From contig JAZAYU010000125.1 in the NCBI GenBank assembly GCA_038501625.1, forward strand, positions 1,096,243-1,160,242: a stretch of DNA of 64,000 nt. Reading direction: 5' to 3'. Of the stretch, positions 55,821-64,000 are shown piece by piece; position 1 is the stretch's first letter, and each line of letters begins with the position of its first letter. This DNA is from Corbicula japonica. Lineage: Eukaryota > Mollusca > Bivalvia > Venerida > Cyrenidae. The notes under the pieces were generated by a model. That model was not told the origin of the DNA, made no database searches, and saw nothing but the letters and a program-made list of their open reading frames with translations. Position numbers and translations under genes: made by a program.

Positions 55821-56531
55821 AGTTTCTAGCATTTCACAGATAATATGATCCCACTAATAAGAAAGTTATTTTCTCTTCGTTGTGAAGAATTAGTCTTAAT
55901 AATTAAACTCTAATTTAAAGTAAAAATAATGCCTGTTTAATTTTTTTTCTTAATGTTACCATAAAGAAAATAAAATTGAATCTGATAATGTCATACAGGA
56001 TTGGATACAATATTTCCAGAAACGGGTTAATTTGGGGCATTCTTAGGGTAGTTACATGATAGTATATTAAATTTTAGGGAAAACACTTGGGTTCAACATT
56101 TTATTCTTTCGGTTTCGAAATGCACATTTTAAATTTTACACATTTAGATTCGATATGGTCAATGCTTACTTTCATGATAACAAACTTTGTTTGCTGTAAA
56201 TATCAACAAAAGGACATAGATCATATTACAACCATCGCACAGAGTTTTTGCTCTCTCCAAGTTTTATTTATTGGCCAGGTGGTGGGCTTGTGAATTTTCA
56301 TAAGGCGGTAATGAATATTTAATTATTTTTACTCCTCGTCCGAGAATAATAATAATTAATAAATAAATAATTAAACAAATATATATATATATTAATATTT
56401 TTATTATTTCTATCAAGCTAGCATAGATTAAACATAGATCTAAAACAATTAAATATGATTTACACAATGGCTTCCATCAATTTTTAGTTGTCAGTTCTTT
56501 TTTATAGTCCAATTCCCGTCAAATCTGTCAT
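55821..56531. other. Sequence inside segment S copy 2, no gene seen
   Basis: AT-rich. Part of the roughly 1.8 kb that separates the two halves of segment S copy 2. Confidence 0.4.
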
Positions 56532-56687
56532 GGAAAGTCAAGACAAACATGACATCGTTCATAACATATCCCTTGACTTTCTTGGAAAGTCAAGACAAAC
56601 ATGACATCGTTCATAACATATCCCTTGACTTTCTCGGAAAGTCAAGACAAACATGGCATCGTTCATAACATATCCCTTGACTTTGGA
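56532..56687 (-). repeat. 52-bp tandem repeat, three copies, each a hairpin
   Basis: Units start at 56532, 56584 and 56636. Each begins GGAAAGTCAAGACAAACATG and ends CCCTTGACTTTC, so its own ends pair (AAAGTCAAG with CTTGACTTT). It lies 125 bp past the stop codon of the 57.3-kb gene. Confidence 0.85.
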
Positions 56688-56811
56688 AACCGTCTGTGCA
56701 GAACAACATACATATTTGGAAAAGAGAAAATGGTTAAATAGCACCCTTTATAACATCAACATAGATAATTGGGGAGTATGGCACGATAAATATCTATTCA
56801 CATCATTAAAA

Positions 56812-57324
56812 TCAGTTTTTCGTAAAGTCCACTCGCTGCATTTCTGTCTTAGTGAGTCCAGACTGGCAGTTGCTTAAACTTAAGTTCATGACATCAAATT
56901 GAACTTTGGAAAACCGATTGTGCAGAACGATCTTGACGACCAATCGGGAGCGGTTCAACTCCGATGTGCTCACATTTTCGAACGATGTTTTCCTCGATCG
57001 AAAAGATGTGTCTTTTCGAGATTTCACAAGTCTAACGGTTTGTTTTCTTTCGTTCTTTTGAGATACTAGACAAATATTCACGTCTATTCGTTTGAAGTTC
57101 TTCAGTGTTGCAATTTCAGGCAGAACGCCGGTCTGTCTGATAGTAACGTCGATTATATTGGAAGAACGTACAAACGTGTAACAGCATGCAAGCCAGTACG
57201 AAGGTGCTTGAATCCGAATGTCTTCAACGGCCTGGAATGGAGTAAGAATCTCATCTCCTCTGCTTTTTTCCGACAGCTGACAAAGTCCAAGCTCGGCACA
57301 ATTTTCTTGGCAGGTTATCTTCAT
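56812..57324 (-). CDS. C2-like domain protein, paralogue 2 (intronless)
   Basis: A single open frame of 170 residues, clearly homologous to the 51.5-kb gene over its whole length: MKITCQENC, EILTPFQAVEDIRIQAPSYW, IDVTIRQTGVLPE, RIDVNICLVSQ, TVRLVKSRKD, TSFENVSTSELNRSRLVVKI, VLHNRFSKVQFDVMNLSLSN. The acidic run is shorter (SRGDEILTPFQ) and the C-terminus stops at FTKN, 14 or so residues earlier than paralogue 1. Calcium-ligand positions are again not acidic (HNRFSK). Start context AACATGA has A at -3; a TATA box lies 103 nt upstream. The reading frames of both copies are intact and most changes are at the amino-acid surface positions, suggesting selection, but no rate was computed. Function unknown. 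Confidence 0.75.
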   Translation of the reverse strand: MKITCQENCAELGLCQLSEKSRGDEILTPFQAVEDIRIQAPSYWLACCYTFVRSSNIIDVTIRQTGVLPEIATLKNFKRIDVNICLVSQKNERKQTVRLVKSRKDTSFRSRKTSFENVSTSELNRSRLVVKIVLHNRFSKVQFDVMNLSLSNCQSGLTKTEMQRVDFTKN

Positions 57325-57426
57325 GTTGTTTGCCTTTTATGTTACGTAATACAGTAAATGAGAGTGTTCAGAACAAAATTTCGAGTTCAGCTCCGCAAGG
57401 AATGTAGATTTCTGCTGGCATCTGGT

Positions 57427-57434
57427 CTTTTATA
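57427..57434 (-). promoter_or_regulatory. TATA box of the 57.3-kb gene
   Basis: TATAAAAG on the minus strand in CCTATAAAAGACCAG, 103 nt before the start codon. This implies a 5' UTR of about 70 nt. Confidence 0.6.
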
Positions 57435-57639
57435 GGAAATGATACGATCTTTCATTCACACCCTTGGAGATAGATGCCATCCATTGGATGGACAATTAAC
57501 AGTTTTTTTCTGAAGAAAATTCCTGGCGAATGAGGTGGTTAGTGAATAATAACTAGACCTCAGGATGTCAGCGTGTAAGTTTTGAGGAATCATGAACCAT
57601 TAGATTAAAATAGTCTTGCGGAACATTGGATAGTTTCAT

Positions 57640-58290
57640 ACTTTGGTCCCGATGGTATTTTAAATATTTCGGATACCCTTGAATAAAATGCATTACAATC
57701 TTTGACTGAATACAAAAGTGAAATTCTTGCTTTAAAATTATATAATATTTGTAATATATCAAATCTGATCATGGCAATTCAGATGCATGTATGCTAGCTC
57801 TGTATGCTCTGAATTGAACATTTGCCGGATGAAAAAACAGATGGGCCAACTTCAAAGGATAATATGTACAAGACGGCTTACGAACCGGCGTTAACCGTTC
57901 ATCGATCGGCTCGCAACGGTGTGAAATGCGAATCAAGCGTTCCGGCTAGACTAAAATGGCGTCAATAGCTACGGCTGTGGTTTTACACGCTCGCCGCTCA
58001 AACGTTACCGGCGTATATTCGGCTTGCGATTTGCCGGTGCCGTATTCATTGCTGGAAATATTTTGCAGTTTTTCAAATATGTAGGTTTTCGGGCAAATTT
58101 GCATTGAATAATCAGGACAGGGGTAACTTTAAACGCTTTTGTTACTAATAAATACTTGGTTTTATGGTACAGCTGGTTGTAGCTTGCATGAGGAACCCCA
58201 AAAAGTAAAACAACATAATTTTAGTTGTCCAAAGATAATATTTTAAACAATGTAAGCTTGTCCGTGTTCCGAGACTCAGGAGTCTGTTTC
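57640..58290 (+). repeat. Duplicated segment S, copy 2 (right part)
   Basis: Matches 53300 to 53960. In copy 2 it is separated from its left part by 55821 to 57639, which contains paralogue 2. Confidence 0.65.
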
Positions 58291-59542
58291 GGGAAATTTC
58301 GCTTTTCGCCCTAACGGTTACAACATCAGCAGGGAGAGTACAAAACTTATTGAATATTTTGTTTATGTAAAACATTGTTATATAAAGTTATGAAGAGTCA
58401 GTTATCTTTTTTGCTGAGTATAGAATATTTGTTAGCGCTAGACGATATGCTCGGTTGAAAATTTCGGAATTAAGTTACATAAGACATGCAACAGTGGGAT
58501 TTTTTCTTCCATATTTCTTTTTGCCATGAAGCTTAAATGTCAGACCTTTCGTTTGAAAACCTCATAAGATTTATGACGACAACGACGACGACCATAACAA
58601 CAACAACAACATTAGCAATGTCTATGCCGTGTCGTTTAATAAACTACTTACATACCATCACTATCGCCCCAATAGGATAGTTCAAGTATGCCTTCAAGTA
58701 TAGAGTAACCCAGAATGTAGGTCAGCGGATCGTCGGGGTAGTGGCGATCCGATCCGATACACGATTCAGGACTAACTATTCAAAGTTCGAGCCACGAATC
58801 ATTTGTTAAAATAATGAAAGAGTCTTACGATGAAAATAATTCTTATAATGTTAAGAAATTAAGGCACAATTTAAAAAGTTATCAAAAACAGCAGTGGACA
58901 CAACAAATGGCAACACAATCAATATTGGTTTCAATGACTAATTAGGATCGATGCCCTGATGCTTTAAAATATGATTCGACAAACTTGTTGTGGCACCAGT
59001 ATATGCTGCATCTGTGTGACATGTTTTGTACACTGCCGACTTACCACGAATGATGGAAATACCGAAGTATTTCATGCATGTGATATATACTAGTATCTGG
59101 CGGGTTGATTTTTGTACCAAACCGGGTATGCCATTTTTATGGACAAATAAATGACTTCAGCTAGAACCGATGTATTGTATTCGAATTTAGTATGGCACGG
59201 TTAATTTTTACATTATGACTTTGATTTCTATGAAATATTTGAATTTTAATTTTATTTCGGTAACGCGTGCTTTTGTACAGAAAGCCTTTCTATGACTTGC
59301 ATCCGAATATATTAACCAGTTCAAGTCTTCACAAAACATCGTTTAAAATCTCTTTGCAGATCATTAAATTTTATTATTTACATTTCGCAAAGAACTAACC
59401 GGCGTTAATGTTTTGATAAAAGATCGCGATTCAACGATCTTTGCAATGACGAATATTCGTACCCGATTTTCTGATATGATTCGTGGATACTCGCCTCAGC
59501 TCTACCAGAATGATGGACATCCAGAGTGGTTGGAAAATTAGC
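58291..59542. other. Intergenic, nothing firm
   Basis: At 58715 to 58800 GGGGTAGTGGCGATC and AAAGTTCGAGCC could be worn A and B boxes of a tRNA-like SINE. A (GAC/AAC)n microsatellite lies at 58573 to 58612. No gene seen. Confidence 0.35.
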
Positions 59543-59600
59543 CAATCGTATCAACTCGGCGATCTCCGGCATGCTTCGGAGATTATGTAGAATCACCAAA
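59543..59600 (-). repeat. Short unit SU-70, diverged inverted copy
   Basis: CAATCGTATCAACTCGGCGA and TCTCCGGCATGCTTCGGA, then TGTAGAATCACC: the reverse complement of the unit at 43327 with several changes and a small deletion. Possible worn flanking repeats AAAATTAGC and AAAATAGC. Confidence 0.6.
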
Positions 59601-59879
59601 ATATGCAAAATAGCTCGGATCATAACTAAACAACATTTCTTAGTACACCTTGTGCTTGGGCACTATGGTATGCTGTTTAAGCATAAAACAAATAATAAAC
59701 GAATTATTACTTTTATCTGTTAGATAACAGTCAAATAAGTTCAGTTGGAGTTAATGCAGAAGTCCCGAAAAGGCATCAACGATGAGTGAGCGTCCTCAGT
59801 GTTTATTCAGTATTACTCCTTGCATGCAAACATGATATTTTGCAGTACTGTAGCATTTACATATTATACTTTTAAGGCT

Positions 59880-60040
59880 GTTAAGCACGGGACTTCCATG
59901 TGTGTTAATAATGAGTTTCGTTTGACCCGGGACTGGACGGCGTGATCAGTGTATGCACTTCCATTACTGCTCATTAACAGGCTAAATCAAACCGAGCCTG
60001 CAATAATTTGATCTTAATTGTGTTCGGTGGCTTTCACTGC
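59880..60040 (+). repeat. DR-1 dispersed repeat copy
   Basis: CACTTCCATTACTGCTCATT, AAATCAAACCGAGCCTGCAA and TAATTGTGTTCGGTGGCTTT. Confidence 0.65.
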
Positions 60041-60420
60041 AATTGGTTTTGCTCCTGGAAGTGCTTATAGATTTGCCTCCCTTAAAATATTGTTGAGCAC
60101 AAAACTATTATTTCTGTAACTATTGAATTGCGCTCAAGTCTGGCGGCGCGAATAATAAATACCTGCTCTTGAACAGGCTCGATCAAACAGAGCCTAGAAT
60201 AAATGCATTTACAGAGAGATCACTGCAATTGTTTTTGCTCCTTGAGGTGCTAAAAGATTAACCTCCCTTAAAGGAATGTTGAGCACAATACTAATACTTG
60301 TGTAAATATCGAGTTGTGCTCAAGCCTGGCAGCGTAGATAATAAATAACTGCTCTTGAAAAGGCAAGATCAAATACATGTAGTTTGATATTTGTGGTGTT
60401 CGGTGGTTTTTATGTTCACC
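60041..60420 (+). repeat. Two tandem DR-1-related units
   Basis: Each holds TTGAGCACAA(A/T)ACTA, then GAGTTG(C/T)GCTCAAG and CTGCTCTTGAA; spacing about 185 bp. The second ends ATATTTGTGGTGTTCGGTGG. Confidence 0.6.
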
Positions 60421-61529
60421 AAAGCAATACAGCATCCGAAGTAAGAACCTTACTCCTGATTGAAAGTTCTTTCAATGACCCCAATTAGCACACAGTATAT
60501 TGTTGTAGTTACATATTACTCATGTTAGGCATTTAGAATGAAGTTTTGTGTTGTATAGGTTTTGTTTTTTATTGTAAATAGAATTAGAACTTCATACTAT
60601 TGATGTTATATTACCTATACTAAAGTCTAATTAATACTGAAAACATGTTAATACCATCTTTAGACTGTCATAAAGCGAGATACTTTTAATACGTGATGAA
60701 AATCTACTTCCAAATAAGGCGCAAACAAAGTTTTCAAGAATTTTAACTTTCTACCTTTGGTACCTTCAGCCCTGTGTATAACAAGAAACATCAAGGAAAG
60801 CTAGCCATGTTGCACCATAAAATGGTAAGTTATCTGCCCTTCACTTTCAGCCCTGTATGGAAATAAAAAAACAGTAAGGGAGGCGATTCGTTTAGCAACA
60901 CAGAATGGTTATGGAGCAGTAATCTCGCTTTCATTCTAAGCGTAAATATTTCTTTGAAATTCTTTCCCAAACACGGAAAGGTTTGTTATTGACAAACCAT
61001 TTCATAATAGAACAGTACTCCGTAACGAATTTCGCATAAATGCATGCACATGTGTTGCGAGGAGGTCCAGTGGTAAAGAGCTATCACACTAATCCAGGAA
61101 TCATGAGTTTGAAACCCGAACGAAAATATCTTAATACTACCTTATATTTCCCACCTGGTCAAATCTCAGAGTATCGAATCATTACTTCCTGTACTAAAAC
61201 TCTATGTCTTCATGTGTAATTTGTTTAACACATTTGTACACATTTAAAATAAACAAATATAACATTATCCCTACAAACAAGGAAAGCCCCTATTCGAAAT
61301 GTCAACATTACGACCAATACAATCATCATGCATATGCATTAATTGTAGTCTGGTATACTTGTAGACAAGGTCGTTCTAGAAACATACATATTTTTGGAGG
61401 CCTTTTGTACAGTTATTCACGCATTTCACCACGTTCAGTGGAAATCTTAAAATTTAGCAAAGAACTTTGTGCAACCGGAAAACGAATGCTGACCAATGTC
61501 CAGCAACTTATTCATAGGATCGTTTCATC
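60421..61529. other. Intergenic with one tRNA-like SINE head
   Basis: At 61057 to 61125, GAGGTCCAGTGGTAAAGAGC and, 45 bp on, GAGTTTGAAACCCGAAC look like A and B boxes of a tRNA-derived SINE; the fold is not a good tRNA. No protein gene seen. Confidence 0.4.
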
Positions 61530-62640
61530 AATACCAGTGCCTTTAAGGACGTCAGCCACTTATTGTCGATTGTTGACGTGAGCTATAATGTCAACAGGCT
61601 TGTGTGGACGTTTGTGTGCTTTGTTTAAGAAACGGCCATATATTATCATTACGGATACAGATATGAGTTTTGTTGTATGGAGACAAAGTATTTTACAGAT
61701 GCTGGTGTAGGCTTTTCACCTTTTTAATTAATTTCAAGAGAGTTTATCAACCCCTATCGATACCAGCATGTTTTCTTGAAAACATGACACTTATAACTTA
61801 CCTTCGAGCATCAAGAAAAGAAGAAACATGCATATCAGGAATAGCCTCTCACGAACAATCAACAAAAAAGAGAGCATGCTTGCGCAACCGTTTTTTTGTA
61901 TTTACAAGCGGCCATTCTTCATTTAAGACATCAGCCACTTGTGTTTTATTTGTGATGTTACACATGTACTTATGATGTCAGCATTGGTTGTGCAAACGTT
62001 TGTTTTGTGTGTTTAGAAGCGGATATTCCTCATTTATGACATCAGTCACGTGTCTTTTATTTGTGATGTTATTTATGATGTCAAAATGCTTGCGCATTCG
62101 TTTGTTATGTGTGTTTAGAATCGACCATTCCTCATTTATGATATCAACCACTTGTCTATTATTTGTGAGGTTACTATATATGATGTCAACATGCTTTCGC
62201 AGTCGTTCGTTTTGTGTGCTTAGAATTTATTCTGCCATTCCTCATTTACAACATCAGCCAATTGTCTTTTATTTGTGAACTTACTTATGATGTCAAAATG
62301 CTTGCGCATTCGTTTGTTATGTGTGTTTAGAATCGACCATTCCTTATTTATGATATCAACCACTTGTCTATTATTTGTGAGGTTACTGATGTCAACATGC
62401 TTACGCAGTCGTTCGTTTTGTGTGCTTAGAATTAAATCGGCCATTCCTCATTTACGACATCAGCCACTTGTTTTTTATTTGTGAACTTACTTATGATGTC
62501 AAAATGCTTGCGCAGTCTTTAGTTGTGTGTGTTATAGAAGCGACCCTTCCTCATTTACGACATTACCCACTTGTCTTTTATTTGTGATGTTACTTAGGAC
62601 GTCAACATTCTTGCGACGTCGTTCGTTTTGTATGTTTAAA
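61530..62640 (-). repeat. Tandem repeat of about 111 bp, with protein-like minus frame
   Basis: About eight to nine units share (C/T)CATTTA(C/T)GACATCAG, CACTTGTCTTTTATTTGTGA and GATGTCAA(A/C)ATGCTTGCGC. Alternate units look more alike, so the period may be about 222 bp. Read on minus, units give about 37-residue blocks such as KRMRKHFDIISKFTNKRQ and LADVVNEEW, which are hydrophilic and helix-like, but stops and frame changes break the array. Confidence 0.75.
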
Positions 62641-63534
62641 ACCGTTCACATACACGTGATTGTTAGGCATGGATCTTACTCTTAGAATGGAATTGTTTTT
62701 AAGCAAGCGAAGTTATAAAAAGGTGATGGGTGTGGATCCCACACCTTTTAAATTAATTTCAGTCAGACACTTTAGGAAAGTTGTTTTAGTTGACCTATAA
62801 ATGCTATTAAGACCGGATGGTCTTGTTGGGCTAGTTATTTGGCCTCGAACATTCATATACTAGTATTTAACCTTTAAAAAATTATAATAATTTAGCTTTA
62901 ATAAAAGTATAATAATTTTGCTGCACATTACCATTGGCTGGAGGCACTGAAAGCAATAAAATTTCGATTATAGAGCCTGAATATGCCTTATTAAACCGAC
63001 CTTTGTGCTTTTGTGCTCAGCGGCTTTTGAAGTTGTCTCTTGGTCTTTGTGACAGATTTTCCAACTTCATTTACAGTACAACAGTGGTGAGAACCCACTT
63101 TGAGTGACTGCCATGCTCCCATGCAAAAAAATCGCAGATAAGATTCGGTTTAAAACATGGCACTCCATTATTTAAAAACGATTGTGGGAGTTTAGGTTAT
63201 GAATTTTACATGTTCACCGTTTGTATGACACAATCATAATTGGCAACCTAGTTGTCGTTGAACAGAGTTGATTCACAAGTATTATATAAGAAAGTATTTC
63301 CCTTTCCAATAGAATACGAATATGGATTGAAATAAAACAAACCTATCAATGATATAAAATATGCAAAAAGTGCTCATATAAAATTTATAATATGTGAAAT
63401 CGGAAACTACCGAACTCTTCTTCAAATAACGTACTACTCTCCAAAGAATACGGAGGTAAGTTCATAATTAATGTGATTTATAATATAAGAAAATGGGAAA
63501 ATATATAAAATAATACGAAATAAAGTTTTAACTT
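62641..63534. other. Intergenic, nothing recognised
   Basis: AT-rich, with a weak DR-1-like trace near 62970 to 63035 (AGAGCCTGAATATG, CTCAGCGGCTTTTGAAG). No gene seen. Confidence 0.4.
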
Positions 63535-63540
63535 TTTATT
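63535..63540 (-). terminator. Possible polyadenylation signal
   Basis: AATAAA on the minus strand, about 160 nt past the stop of the 64.0-kb gene. Confidence 0.35.
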
Positions 63541-63700
63541 GATCATAACATTATTTTGTTCATTAATAAGCATAATAATGTAGTAACATACATAAGTTAA
63601 ATGACACTTTTTTTATATAAATCAAAATAAATTTAACATCCGGTAAAAAGGAAGACATGATAACTGTAAATCATATTTAAAACAGTTAATTCCACTTAAA

Positions 63701-64000
63701 TCAGTTTTTCGGAAAGTAAACTCTCTTCATTTCTGTTTTCATGAGTCCAGAGTGGCAGTTGCTCAAACTCAAGTTCATAACATCAACTTGAAGTTTGGAA
63801 AACCGTTTGTGCAGTACGACCTGTACAGTCAGTCGAGAGCAGCTCAAATCCGATACGCTGATGTTTTCGAACGACGTTTTTGTGGATCGAAACGATTTGT
63901 CTTTTCGAGATTTTACGAGTGTAACGGTATGTCTTCTTTCATTCTTTTGAAAAACTAGACAAACGATCACGTCCATTCGTTGAAAGTTCTTCAGTGTTGC
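63701..64000 (-). CDS. C2-like domain protein, paralogue 3 (5' part off window)
   Basis: The C-terminal 99 residues of a third paralogue; the frame is open to the window edge at 64000, so the start codon is outside. It reads ATLKNFQRMDVIVCLVFQKN, HTVTLVKSRKD, TSFENISVSDLSCSRLTVQ, VVLHKRFSKLQVDVMNLSLS and ends YFPKN at the same place as paralogue 2. The middle segment is closer to paralogue 1 (SDLSCSRL, VVLHKRFSK), the end to paralogue 2. Same orientation as paralogue 2. No stop or frameshift in the visible part. Confidence 0.75.
   Translation of the reverse strand, partial: ATLKNFQRMDVIVCLVFQKNERRHTVTLVKSRKDKSFRSTKTSFENISVSDLSCSRLTVQVVLHKRFSKLQVDVMNLSLSNCHSGLMKTEMKRVYFPKN

Overview
The window looks like nuclear DNA of a marine invertebrate, most probably a bivalve mollusc. 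It is AT-rich, has one intron-rich conserved gene on the minus strand, and is dense in bivalve-type dispersed repeats: pearl-like or Helentron-associated elements with a tandem-repeat core, a GACGG/CCCG-type microsatellite and a hairpin end, plus many small foldback elements. I cannot name the species.

Region 1 (about 8.5 to 39.2 kb, minus strand) holds the 5' part of a CLASP (CLIP-associating protein) gene. Eight coding exons with matching splice phases, and a weaker ninth, encode the N-terminal TOG1 domain (residues 1 to about 235). The start codon is at 39201. The rest of the gene (linker, TOG2, TOG3, C-terminal domain) must lie to the left of base 1, so 1 to 8510 is read as intron. The introns carry about twenty copies of a TTAA-flanked MITE (here MITE-A), four pearl-like tandem-core elements, hAT-like elements with 5-bp target duplications, a cluster of four foldback elements, a 1.3-kb hexamer/pentamer array, and a 5.4-kb mutator-like element with nested insertions. 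Intron 2 contains a 51-bp minisatellite that copies the exon 2 splice donor, giving 13 in-frame donors.

Region 2 (about 39.2 to 44 kb) is the 5' flank of CLASP. It has a possible upstream first exon next to a TGACGTCA site, and a 2-kb hAT-like element with a second one nested in it. MITE-A is not seen beyond about 39.55 kb.

Region 3 (about 44 to 64 kb) has another repeat population: a dispersed SINE-like family (DR-1), a 168-bp satellite built from four 42-bp subunits with a head-to-head inversion, a 70-bp unit flanked by perfect direct repeats at two sites, and degenerate duplicated segments. In it lie three related intronless genes (51.5 kb plus; 57.3 kb minus; 64.0 kb minus, cut by the window edge). 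They encode small proteins that resemble a single type-I-topology C2 domain of the synaptotagmin kind, with the calcium-binding aspartates apparently replaced. Two have TATA boxes at a plausible distance. I do not recognise them as a named family, and they are the best candidate for something undescribed. No rRNA, clear tRNA gene or CRISPR was seen. All family calls rest on reading the sequence, not on searches.
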